A DNA stretch of 64,000 nucleotides from Azospirillaceae bacterium (GTDB lineage Bacteria > Pseudomonadota > Alphaproteobacteria > Azospirillales > Azospirillaceae), in contig DASQNC010000036.1 of NCBI GenBank assembly GCA_035645145.1, forward strand, positions 1 through 64,000, in the 5' to 3' direction. Within the stretch, counting starts at the first letter, position 1. Each line of letters starts with the position of its first letter. The notes beneath the pieces are model-generated. The model was not told the origin of the DNA and made no database searches. It saw only the letters and a program-made list of their open reading frames with translations. This document shows positions 7,683-15,049 of the stretch, piece by piece. A program made the position numbers and the translations under genes.

Positions 7683-8825
7683 ATGCGCCTCGTCTTCTTC
7701 GTCCACTCCATCCTGTCCTGCTGGAACCATGGCAACGCCCACTTCCTGAGGGGCGTTGCCCGCGACCTGCTGGCACGTGGCCACGAGGTGCGGCTCTACG
7801 AACCGCACGACGGATGGAGCCGCACGAATCTGCTCTCCGAGCAGGGCCATGCCCCGTTGGACGAGATCACCGGCCTGTTCCCGGGACTGGCACCGACGTT
7901 CTACGACGCGCAGGCCATCGACCTGGACGAGGCGTTGGACGGGGCGGACGCGGCCCTGGTCCACGAATGGACCGATCCGGCCCTGGTCGCGCGAATCGGC
8001 CGGATGCGGGCGGCGGGCCACCCCTGCCGCCTTCTGTTCCACGACACCCACCACCGTGCCGTGACGGCGGCGGACGAAATGTCCCGCTATGATCTGTCGG
8101 CCTTCGACGGCGTGCTCGCATTTGGGGCGGCGCTGGCGGAGGTCTACCGGGCACGTGATTGGGGCCGCCGCGTCTGGGTCTGGCACGAGGCCGCCGACAC
8201 CCGCCTGTTCCGCCCCATACCCGGCCGGGCCACCGAGGGCGATCTGGTCTGGGTGGGGAACTGGGGCGACGACGAGCGCTCGGAGGAATTGCGGCAGTTC
8301 CTGATGGCCCCGGTCCGAAGCCTGGGCCTCAAGGCGCGCGTCCACGGTGTGCGCTGGCCCGGGGCCGCGCTGCGGGAACTGGAAGCGGCCGGGATCGACT
8401 TCGCCGGCTGGCTCCCGAACCACCGCGTGCCCGATGCCTTTGCACGGCACAGGGTCACCGTGCATGTGCCGCGACGGCCCTATGCCGAGGCTCTGCCGGG
8501 CATCCCCACCATCCGGGTTTTCGAGGCACTCGCCTGCGGCATCCCCCTGGTTTCGGCGCCGTGGCGGGATGCCGAAGGGCTGTTCCGACCGGGCACCGAC
8601 TACCTTGTCGCGCGCAACAGCGACGAGATGACCGCCCATCTGCGCGCCGTCCTGTCCGATCCCGGCCTTGCCGAGAGCTTGGCGACCAATGGCCTTCGGA
8701 CCATCCGCGCGCGCCACACCTGCGCCCACCGGGTGGACGAGCTGCTGAACGTCCTGTCCGAGGTGGGCGCCCACCCGACCCATGAGCCGGGCGTCCGCCT
8801 GGGCTCCGACCTGGCAGCCGACTGA
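7683..8825 (+). CDS. CgeB-like glycosyltransferase 1 of 3
   Basis: A 380-aa GT-B glycosyltransferase of the spore-coat CgeB type. The N-terminus has the signature shared by all three copies: HSILSCWNHGNAHFLRG, then LLARGHEVRLYEP. The donor domain carries VWVGNWGDDERSEELRQFL and IPTIRVFEALACGIPLVSA. It is the most divergent of the trio (HNR and RPY rather than the WSP/RLFEA form). The start 8 nt after the GT4 stop was chosen over longer in-frame openings because the conserved hydrophobic strand MRLVFFVHS begins there, and the ribosome site is AAGGGACAGC. The sugar donor and acceptor are unknown. Confidence 0.82.
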   Translation: MRLVFFVHSILSCWNHGNAHFLRGVARDLLARGHEVRLYEPHDGWSRTNLLSEQGHAPLDEITGLFPGLAPTFYDAQAIDLDEALDGADAALVHEWTDPALVARIGRMRAAGHPCRLLFHDTHHRAVTAADEMSRYDLSAFDGVLAFGAALAEVYRARDWGRRVWVWHEAADTRLFRPIPGRATEGDLVWVGNWGDDERSEELRQFLMAPVRSLGLKARVHGVRWPGAALRELEAAGIDFAGWLPNHRVPDAFARHRVTVHVPRRPYAEALPGIPTIRVFEALACGIPLVSAPWRDAEGLFRPGTDYLVARNSDEMTAHLRAVLSDPGLAESLATNGLRTIRARHTCAHRVDELLNVLSEVGAHPTHEPGVRLGSDLAAD

Positions 8826-9904
8826 TGACAGCACTCAACATCGCCTTCTTCGGATCCAGCCTCGTCTCGGCCTATTGGAACGGGGCGGCCACCTACTACC
8901 GCGGCATGCTGAAGAACCTGGCCGCGCGCGGACACCGCATCACCTTCTACGAACCGGACGCCTACGACCGGCAAAAGCACCGCGACATGCCGGATCCGGA
9001 CTGGGCCCGGGTGGTCGTGTACGCGCCCGACGAGGGCGCCGCCCTGGCCTGCCTGGAAGAGGCCAAGGCGGCGGACGTGCTCGTCAAGGCCAGCGGGGTG
9101 GGCGTCCTGGACGCCTTCCTGGAACAGGGGGTTCCCGCCGTGCGCCGCCCGGACGCCCAGGCGATCTTCTGGGATGTTGACGCACCGGCCACGCTCGCGC
9201 GCGTCAATGGCGATCCGGACGATCCCTTCCGCAACGAGATCCCCCGCTACGACCGCATCCTCACCTACGGTGGCGGTCCGCCGGTCGTCACCGCGTACAA
9301 GGCGTTGGGCGCCCGGAGCTGCGTCCCGGTTTACAACGCGCTCGATCCCGATACCCACCACCCGGTTCCGGTCGATCCGGACTTGGCCGCCGACCTGACG
9401 TTCCTTGGCAACCGCCTGCCCGACCGCGAAGCGCGGGTGGAGCAGTTCTTCCTGAACGCGGCGGCCGCCCTGCCCGCCCGGCGCTTCATCCTCGGCGGCG
9501 CCGGCTGGGAGGACAAGCCCATCCCGGAAAACGTGCGGCGCCTGGGACACGTGTTCACCGCCGACCACAACCGGCTGAACGTGTCGGCATGCGCGGTGCT
9601 GAACATCTGCCGCGAAAGCATGGCCCAGACCGGCTATTCCCCCCCGACCCGCGTGTTCGAGGCGGCCGGCGCCGGTGCCTGCGTGGTGACCGACCATTGG
9701 GTCGGGGTGGAACAGTTCTTCGAACCCGGCAGTGAAATCCTGGTCGCCCGGAGCGGGGCCGAGGTGGCCGGGATTGTCGGGGAGCTCGACCCCGCACGCG
9801 CCCGGAGCATCGGCGAAGCGGCACGGCGCCGCGCACTCGCCGACCACACCTATGCCCGCCGAGCCGCGCAGGTCGAGGGGCTGTTGACGGGAGTTGCCGC
9901 ATGA
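8825..9904 (+). CDS. CgeB-like glycosyltransferase 2 of 3
   Basis: A 359-aa CgeB-type GT-B glycosyltransferase. The N-terminal signature is FGSSLVSAYWNGAATYYRG and LAARGHRITFYEPD. The middle has FWDVDAPATLARV and RYDRILTYGGGPPV. The C-terminal donor domain has LTFLGNRLPDREARVEQFF and PTRVFEAAGAGACVVTDHW. It is clearly paralogous to the following gene, sharing the RDMP(D/E)P element and the VDAPATL/IDTPVTL segment. The start overlaps the preceding stop by one base (TGATG), so translation is coupled. Confidence 0.85.
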   Translation: MTALNIAFFGSSLVSAYWNGAATYYRGMLKNLAARGHRITFYEPDAYDRQKHRDMPDPDWARVVVYAPDEGAALACLEEAKAADVLVKASGVGVLDAFLEQGVPAVRRPDAQAIFWDVDAPATLARVNGDPDDPFRNEIPRYDRILTYGGGPPVVTAYKALGARSCVPVYNALDPDTHHPVPVDPDLAADLTFLGNRLPDREARVEQFFLNAAAALPARRFILGGAGWEDKPIPENVRRLGHVFTADHNRLNVSACAVLNICRESMAQTGYSPPTRVFEAAGAGACVVTDHWVGVEQFFEPGSEILVARSGAEVAGIVGELDPARARSIGEAARRRALADHTYARRAAQVEGLLTGVAA

Positions 9905-10983
9905 GGATCGTCGTCCTGGGCCTGTCGATCACCTCGTCCTGGGGCAACGGTCACGCCACCACGTGGCGGGCGCTGATCCGGGCATTGTCGGCCCGCGGCC
10001 ACCGGGTCACGTTCCTGGAGCGCGACCAGCCCTGGTACGCGGACAACCGCGACATGCCGGAACCGCCGTTCTGCCGAACCCACCTCTACGACTCGCTCGG
10101 CGGGCTGGAACAGCGCCACGCGCAGGCCGTGGCCTCGGCCGATCTGGTGGTCGTCGGATCGTACGTGCCCGACGGGATCGCGGTGATCGACTGGGTACTG
10201 GCCACCGCGCGCGGTCAAGTTGCCTTCTACGACATCGACACGCCGGTCACGCTGGCGAAGCTGGATGCCGGCGGCTGCGGCTATCTCTCGGCGGCGCAGA
10301 TGCCGCGGTTCGATCTGTACTTTTCCTTCACCGGCGGCCCCACCCTGGACCGTCTGGCCCGGGATTACGGTGTGCGCCGGCCTCGCGCCCTCTACTGCTC
10401 CGTCGACCCGGAGATCCACAAGCCGATCCCCGGCCCGTGGACATGGGATCTGGGATATCTCGGCACCTATAGCCCCGACCGGCAGCCCATGCTGGACCGG
10501 CTGCTGACCGAACCGGCGCGGCGCCTGCCGGATCGGCGGTTCGCGGTGGCCGGGCCGCAATACCCCGACGACATCCGCTGGCCCGGGAACGTGGAGCACA
10601 TCGCCCACCTGGGCCCCGATCTGCACCGGTCCTTCTACTGCGCCCAACGGTTCACGTTGAACGTCACGCGCGCGGACATGACGGCGGCCGGCTGGTCGCC
10701 CAGCGTCCGCCTGTTCGAGGCCGCCGCGTGCGGGGTGGCGATCCTGAGCGACCGCTGGGAGGGGCTCGACACGCTGTTCACGCCCGACCGGGAAATCCTG
10801 ATCCGGGACCGGTCGGAGGAGGTCGTCGACCTTCTGCAACGGTTGTCCGATGCGGAGGTGCGGGCGATCGGGGCGCGGGCCCGGGCGCGCATCCTGGCGG
10901 CCCACACCTCGGCCCACCGGGCCCAGGAACTGGAACGCCAAGTCGCGGAAAGCGCCGTCAGCCGCCGGGCCGTCCCAGCCTGA
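9901..10983 (+). CDS. CgeB-like glycosyltransferase 3 of 3
   Basis: A 360-aa paralogue of the preceding gene. It has LGLSITSSWGNGHATTWRA, LSARGHRVTFLERDQPWY, FYDIDTPVTLAKLDAGGC, DLGYLGTYSPDRQPMLDRL and WSPSVRLFEAAACGVAILSD. Its start lies in an ATGA overlap with the previous stop. It is the last gene of the operon, and its 3' end overlaps by 26 bp the convergent gene at 10958-11404. Three back-to-back paralogues with separate sequences suggest successive additions of sugars to one acceptor rather than simple dosage. Confidence 0.85.
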   Translation: MRIVVLGLSITSSWGNGHATTWRALIRALSARGHRVTFLERDQPWYADNRDMPEPPFCRTHLYDSLGGLEQRHAQAVASADLVVVGSYVPDGIAVIDWVLATARGQVAFYDIDTPVTLAKLDAGGCGYLSAAQMPRFDLYFSFTGGPTLDRLARDYGVRRPRALYCSVDPEIHKPIPGPWTWDLGYLGTYSPDRQPMLDRLLTEPARRLPDRRFAVAGPQYPDDIRWPGNVEHIAHLGPDLHRSFYCAQRFTLNVTRADMTAAGWSPSVRLFEAAACGVAILSDRWEGLDTLFTPDREILIRDRSEEVVDLLQRLSDAEVRAIGARARARILAAHTSAHRAQELERQVAESAVSRRAVPA

Positions 10984-11404
10984 CCGCACGGGCGGCCCGG
11001 CTCGCCTGGGCCACCTCGTCACTGGACAGCCCCTCGCGCACCGCCGGGATCAGGTCGGCCTCGACCCGGCGGGCCGCGGCTTCGAAATCCTGTTCCAGAC
11101 GGACGAACCGGGCCGCCCAGCCCGGCTCGCCCGAGGGGGCTTCGGACAGGGTCCGCGCCTCCTCGGCCACCGCGGCCATGGCGGCATAGGCCGCCTGGAT
11201 GTCGGGCGTCAGGCGCCCCGACCGCCGCAGGGGCGGAAGCAGGGCCTGTTCGACCGCCATCCGGTCCGCGTCCAGAATACGGGCCAAGCGTCCGACCTGG
11301 TGGGCGGTGCGGGTTATCCCCTCGAGCGGGGCGTTGCCGGCCTCGGCGAAGCATTCGCGGACGGCCTGCATATCGTCGGTGAGAAGTTCGAAGATCGTCG
11401 TCAT
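10958..11404 (-). CDS. Hemerythrin-like (HHE-fold) protein lacking metal ligands
   Basis: A 148-aa all-helical protein. The layout follows the hemerythrin HHE domain: MTTIFELLTDD at the start, VEQALLPPLRR where the HxxxE/LYP helix would be, WAARFVRLEQDFEAAARRVE, then LIPAVREGLSSDEV, the usual C-terminal element. The iron-ligand histidines are gone: the usual DH of ELLxxDH is DD, and the HxxEE positions are A/R/E. Only one His (TAHQVGRL) remains. It is therefore either a non-metal structural relative or a decayed paralogue; the frame is intact. The start is the first Met with the conserved TIFELL motif. Convergent with the glycosyltransferase operon. Confidence 0.6.
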   Translation of the reverse strand: MTTIFELLTDDMQAVRECFAEAGNAPLEGITRTAHQVGRLARILDADRMAVEQALLPPLRRSGRLTPDIQAAYAAMAAVAEEARTLSEAPSGEPGWAARFVRLEQDFEAAARRVEADLIPAVREGLSSDEVAQASRAARAVRLGRPGG

Positions 11405-11490
11405 GTCGGGGAAACCCCGGCCCGACGCCCCTGTTCCAACGAGCCCACGGCCTTGCGCGCAGCCGGGCCCCGGACCTATGTTCGAAGCAG

Positions 11491-11675
11491 CGACGGTTCC
11501 CGGAAGGGATCGAAAGGGAACACGGAGGCGGGCGCAACAGCGCGCCGCAAGCCGTGGCTGCCCCCGCAACTGTGATCGGCGAGCCACCTCCGCGAACGGC
11601 CACTGGAACTCCGGCGAACGGATCCGGGAAGGCTGGAGGCCGGCAAGGACCCGAGAGCCAGGAGACCTGCCGTCG
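11491..11675 (+). promoter_or_regulatory. Cobalamin (B12) riboswitch
   Basis: All landmark elements occur in order. The P1 stem is CGACGG (11491-11496) pairing with CCGTCG (11670-11675). Then AAAGGGAACACGG, GCTGCCCCCGCAACTGTGAT, CCACTGG, GGGAAGGCTGG and the B12 box AGCCAGGAGACCTGCC follow. It precedes cobU and should reduce expression of cobU and the TonB-like gene when adenosylcobalamin is plentiful. Confidence 0.95.
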
Positions 11676-11736
11676 TCAGCGTCACACATCCGTCGGGCGG
11701 GGTGCTCCGGCGGGACGGGAAACCGTCGGCGGTGAC

Positions 11737-11758
11737 GTGACAGTCCGGTTGCTGTCAC
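11737..11758 (+). promoter_or_regulatory. Stem-loop in the riboswitch expression platform
   Basis: GTGACAG pairs with CTGTCAC across an 8-nt loop, 60 nt after the aptamer. A smaller GACGG-GAAA-CCGTC hairpin lies just upstream (11714-11727). No U-tract follows, so control by access to the ribosome site or by Rho seems more likely than an intrinsic terminator. Confidence 0.5.
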
Positions 11759-11809
11759 CGCGGGGCCATATGCTCGTCGTTCATCCTCATCATCCGCTTC
11801 GGGCCGCCC

Positions 11810-12364
11810 ATGTCTGAAGGCCGGATCGCGTTCGTCCTCGGTGGGGCACGGTCCGGCAAAAGCCGGCACGGGTTGGCGCTTGCGGAGGCGCTGCCCTCGC
11901 ACAGGCGTGTGTTCGTGGCGACCGCGCAGGCCCACGACGCCGAAATGGCCGACCGCATCGACCGGCACCGGGCGGAACGGGACGCGAGCTGGACGACCGT
12001 CGAAGCGCCGCTCCATCCGGCACAAGCCTTGGCAACGGAGGCGGTGCCCGGGACCGTGGTCGTGGTCGATTGCCTTACCCTTTGGCTGAGCAATCTGATG
12101 CTGGCGGAGCGCGACGTCGATGCGGCCGCCGCGGACCTCGTCGCCGCCGCGCAGGCTGCCGGTGGGCCGGTCGTCCTGGTCGCCAATGAGGTCGGGCTGG
12201 GCATTGTGCCGGACAATGCGTTGGCACGGCGTTTCCGGGATCATGCCGGGCGGCTCAACCAGCAGGTCGCCGCCATCGCCGACCTGGTCCGGTTCATGGT
12301 CGCCGGGCTGCCGATGGATTTGAAACGGCCGGAGTCCGGGCCCTGGTCGGGAGGCGTCCTGTGA
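11810..12364 (+). CDS. cobU: Adenosylcobinamide kinase / guanylyltransferase
   Basis: A 184-aa CobU/CobP enzyme. It phosphorylates adenosylcobinamide and then transfers GMP to give AdoCbi-GDP, needed for salvage and for the late steps of B12 synthesis. The P-loop FVLGGARSGKSRHGLALAE (8-26) and the second motif VVVVDCLTLWLSNLMLAE, followed by VLVANEVGLGIVPDNALARR, are typical of the family. Length is normal. The only cobalamin pathway gene in the window; controlled by the riboswitch upstream. Its stop overlaps the GTG start of the TonB-like gene (GTGA), so the two are coupled. Confidence 0.95.
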   Translation: MSEGRIAFVLGGARSGKSRHGLALAEALPSHRRVFVATAQAHDAEMADRIDRHRAERDASWTTVEAPLHPAQALATEAVPGTVVVVDCLTLWLSNLMLAERDVDAAAADLVAAAQAAGGPVVLVANEVGLGIVPDNALARRFRDHAGRLNQQVAAIADLVRFMVAGLPMDLKRPESGPWSGGVL

Positions 12365-13428
12365 CACGGGCGTGGCGATCGCCGGGCGCCGCCCCGGCCC
12401 GGGCGACCCCTGTCGAGGCGGCCGGCGCGGCGCCGGGAGCCCATGGGGGCAACCTCGTTCCGGATCCGTTTGGCCGCCTCCACGCGAACAGGAGGCCCCC
12501 CAGCCAGCCCCCGGCGCGGGGCACGCTGACGGCAGGCGTGGTCTCGGTCATGGTGCATGCGGTTGCGCTGGCCGGCCTGGCCGGGTTCGGCCGGGTGGCG
12601 GCCCTTCCGGACTTGCCGGGGAATGGCAACGCGCTCGTCTTCGAGCTGGTGTCCGTTGTGGACGGTCCGGTCGGAGACGCGATGGCCGGACAATCCGGGA
12701 AGGGCGAAGACAGGGGCGAGACGGTGGCCGCGGGCCTGAATCCCGCCCCGGCGACCGAAACCGGTCCGGTGGCGGCCGCGGCGCGGACACCGCCTTTGCC
12801 CTCTCACGAACCGGTTTCGCTGCCGGCCGAATTGCCGTCCGCCGACGCCATCGCCCCCGAGCCCCCGCATCCGGAGGCCGCACGCCCCGCATCCACGGGG
12901 GTTGCCCCCGCCGCTCCGCCGACCACCCGGGCAGCCGCCCCACCCCCGGGGCGGCTGCCCGGCCGGAAACCGGCACCACCGGCGGCGGTCCCCGCCGTCG
13001 GGCCGTCCATGGACGCGCGGCCATCGGATCGTGGCGCCCCGGCAATCGAGGGACCGGCCCAGGACAGGATGGTTGACAGAGCGGTTGCGGCAGCGCCCGT
13101 TCCGCACCCGGCGGAAACGGGCGTTGGCGCCATGCCGGTCGACGAGACCGCGTCCTGGCAGGGGCTTGGGAACGCCTTGCCGGCCTACCCCGACATGGCG
13201 CGGCGCAACGGTCAGGAAGGGCGCATCGTCCTGCTGGTGCGGGTGGACGCCGACGGGACGGTGGCGGACCTGACCGTGCAATCCGGCAGTGGTGTGGCGG
13301 CGCTCGACCGGGCGGCAATCCAGACGGTCCGCGGCTGGCGGTTCCGCCCGGCGAAGGTCCGGGGCACCGCGGTCCCATCCGAGGTGGCGGTACCGGTCAC
13401 GTTCAGGTTGAGGCCGGACGCACGGTGA
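12361..13428 (+). CDS. TonB-like energy transducer
   Basis: A 355-aa protein with the TonB layout. There is a cytoplasmic N-terminal tail and a single membrane anchor at about 54-76 (TLTAGVVSVMVHAVALAGLAG). A long Pro/Ala/Glu-rich periplasmic spacer covers about 110-255. The C-terminal TonB domain (about 270-352) has YPDMARRNGQEGRIVLLVRV, DGTVADLTVQ, SGVAALDRAAIQTVRGWRF and VAVPVTFRL. It would transmit proton-motive force to an outer-membrane receptor. Being behind a B12 riboswitch and coupled to cobU it is probably dedicated to cobalamin uptake, but no BtuB-like receptor or ExbBD is nearby. Start is GTG. Confidence 0.88.
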   Translation: MTRAWRSPGAAPARATPVEAAGAAPGAHGGNLVPDPFGRLHANRRPPSQPPARGTLTAGVVSVMVHAVALAGLAGFGRVAALPDLPGNGNALVFELVSVVDGPVGDAMAGQSGKGEDRGETVAAGLNPAPATETGPVAAAARTPPLPSHEPVSLPAELPSADAIAPEPPHPEAARPASTGVAPAAPPTTRAAAPPPGRLPGRKPAPPAAVPAVGPSMDARPSDRGAPAIEGPAQDRMVDRAVAAAPVPHPAETGVGAMPVDETASWQGLGNALPAYPDMARRNGQEGRIVLLVRVDADGTVADLTVQSGSGVAALDRAAIQTVRGWRFRPAKVRGTAVPSEVAVPVTFRLRPDAR

Positions 13429-13454
13429 TCAGATGCCGGCGATCAGATGCCGGC
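13427..13454. repeat. 14-bp tandem duplication at convergent gene ends
   Basis: GATCAGATGCCGGC occurs twice in direct contact. The first copy contains the end of the tonB-like stop codon, the second the stop of the convergent marR gene. It looks like a recent slippage duplication. Confidence 0.95.
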
Positions 13455-13901
13455 CTGGACCAGGTTTTGCGCCATCCGCCGGATTGCCGACACCGCAGTG
13501 GCCGCTTCGCCCGGCGACAAGCCGGTCAAGGCCGCCTGGTTGAGGTTTTTGGCGTAGGGTTCAAGGGTTCCGCGCAGGGCGCGCCCCTTGTCGGTGAGGA
13601 AGATATTCACCTTACGCCGGTCGTGGGCGTTCCGGACCCGCGTGACCAACCCGGCACGCTCCATACCGTTGAGCGCTGTCACGGTCGTGGGCTCCATCAT
13701 TCCCACGCGCTGGCTCAATTCGCGTTGGGTGAGCCCGTCCTCCTCCCACAACGCGCACAGGAAGAACCATTGCCCCATGCTGACACCATGGGCGCTGATT
13801 CGGGATTGCAGGGCCCGCATATAGGCCCGGTGCGCCTCGCGGACGAGGTATCCGATGACTTCGGTGTCTTCCACCGTGGGACATGCTGCAAGGTCTTGCA
13901 T
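13443..13901 (-). CDS. MarR-family transcriptional regulator
   Basis: A 152-aa winged-helix dimer. The recognition-helix region LTQRELSQRVGMMEPTTVTA (about 57-76) is followed by LNGMERAGLVTRVRNAHDRR, the wing with the family DRR signature, then VNIFLTDKGRAL. Flanking helices for dimerisation are present at both ends. MarR proteins usually repress neighbouring or divergent genes and respond to small phenolic or oxidant ligands. No divergent partner gene is adjacent: the 400 nt upstream hold no gene. Target unknown. Confidence 0.92.
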   Translation of the reverse strand: MQDLAACPTVEDTEVIGYLVREAHRAYMRALQSRISAHGVSMGQWFFLCALWEEDGLTQRELSQRVGMMEPTTVTALNGMERAGLVTRVRNAHDRRKVNIFLTDKGRALRGTLEPYAKNLNQAALTGLSPGEAATAVSAIRRMAQNLVQAGI

Positions 13902-14302
13902 AATGTATTTGGCCCAGCCCCCCCTGACCGGTCGCCGCCCCCCGACCGGAGGATGCCGGTGATTGGCGGCGGCGGGGGCCGAATTTGGCCCCGCATTTGG
14001 TTCAATTATTTGTTAACGGTTCGAAAAACCCTGTCAAGCATCGACGCATGGTTTTGGAACCCACTGGGTCCGAAAATTACGGTTGCGCGCCCGGCATACA
14101 TTCGCGCGCAGATACGGAACGGCACTGGTCCCGGGCGGCGGGAGTCCAATGCTCCCGGTGGTCGTTTCCGGCGGGCCGGCCGAAGCCGGCCCGTATTTTC
14201 AAGGAACAAGGCAGGGCGGTGCCCCCAAATCCGATGCACGGTGCGAACGGGCGCATCGGTCGGGGCCCCGCCCAAAACCCGGAATGCCCCGCAGGTTGCG
14301 CG
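13902..14302. other. Gene-free 401-nt interval with an unassigned terminator-like hairpin
   Basis: No credible protein gene. The part at 14000-14090 is AT-richer than its surroundings and contains on the minus strand a TTGACA (14037-14032) that could be the -35 of the marR promoter. A second short hairpin, GGGAG-TCCAATG-CTCCC, lies near 14142-14160. The strong stem-loop at 14173-14200 is listed separately. Confidence 0.6.
14173..14200 (+). terminator. Intrinsic terminator-like hairpin without an obvious gene
   Basis: GGGCCGGC-CGAA-GCCGGCCC is a perfect 8-bp stem with a stable tetraloop, followed on the plus strand by GTATTTTC. The U-rich side points to plus-strand transcription, yet no plus-strand gene ends here, so it may close a small RNA. 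Confidence 0.5.
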
Positions 14303-14953
14303 TCAACGGCCCCAGAGCGACACGCCTTCCTGGGTCAGCACCCGGGCGACAGCGGGGCGCACCTCCATGCGCTTGGCCCACGCCGTCCAATGCGGATACC
14401 GGCCAGCCGTATCCAGGCCGATGATGTTTGCCCACCGGAAGAACACGATGAGGAACGCATCGGCGAGCGTATAGACATCCCCCACGGCGAACGGCCGGCC
14501 GTCCGCAAAGCGCTTCTCGATGTCGTCGTTGAAGGCGGCAATACGCTCCTTCGCTTCACCCTGGATCACCTCGCCAGCGGCGGTGTCCTTGGTGAACCGC
14601 GCCGGGCGCCAGAGGCAGGCGTAGGCGACGTGGAGCGTGTTCGTGAGCCAGAGCAGCAGCTCCAGCGTGCGCACTTCCGTGAGCGATCCCGCTTGCGGGA
14701 GGAGGCCGGCGTCCGGCCAGCGCCGTGCAATGTGGAGCAGGATGGCCACGGCTTCCGTCAGGCTCTGGCCTTCCGTCTGGAGCACGGGCACCAAGCCGCG
14801 GGCGTGGATGGCGCGATACTCCGGCGTGTGGTTCTCGCCTTTGGCCAGGACGACGGGCACCGGCTCGTAAGCCACACCGGCCTCTTCCAATGCGATGTGC
14901 GGCCCCATGGAGCAGGAGCCGGGCGAATAATACAATTTGACCGTCACAGACAT
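14303..14953 (-). CDS. Glutathione S-transferase family protein
   Basis: A 216-aa cytosolic GST. The N-terminal thioredoxin-like domain has KLYYSPGSCSMGPHIALEEAG (catalytic Ser/Cys region), the cis-Pro segment RGLVPVLQ, and TEAVAILLHIARR, which contacts glutathione. The helical C-terminal domain has VGDVYTLADAFLIVFFRWA, the N-capping box. Beta-class-like start (YYSPGSCSM). The ribosome site AGGGGAGA lies 5 nt before ATG. Divergent from a LysR regulator that probably controls it. Confidence 0.92.
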   Translation of the reverse strand: MSVTVKLYYSPGSCSMGPHIALEEAGVAYEPVPVVLAKGENHTPEYRAIHARGLVPVLQTEGQSLTEAVAILLHIARRWPDAGLLPQAGSLTEVRTLELLLWLTNTLHVAYACLWRPARFTKDTAAGEVIQGEAKERIAAFNDDIEKRFADGRPFAVGDVYTLADAFLIVFFRWANIIGLDTAGRYPHWTAWAKRMEVRPAVARVLTQEGVSLWGR

Positions 14954-15049
14954 TCTCCCCTGAAGCGGATCAGGAGGGATTGTCCGATTGCCCCGCAAAG
15001 ACTTCGCGCGATAAGGACTCACGGGTAGCGCGAATGGTATTGACGGCTG

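Noticed and set aside
4792-7776. 994-codon minus-strand open frame opposite the glycan operon
   Set aside because: Runs antisense across three genes with clear motifs, and its composition is typical of GC-rich antisense frames.
11405-12367. Upstream extension of the hemerythrin-like frame through the riboswitch
   Set aside because: The frame stays open but would cover the riboswitch and cobU. The conserved start TIFELL fits an N-terminus at 11404.
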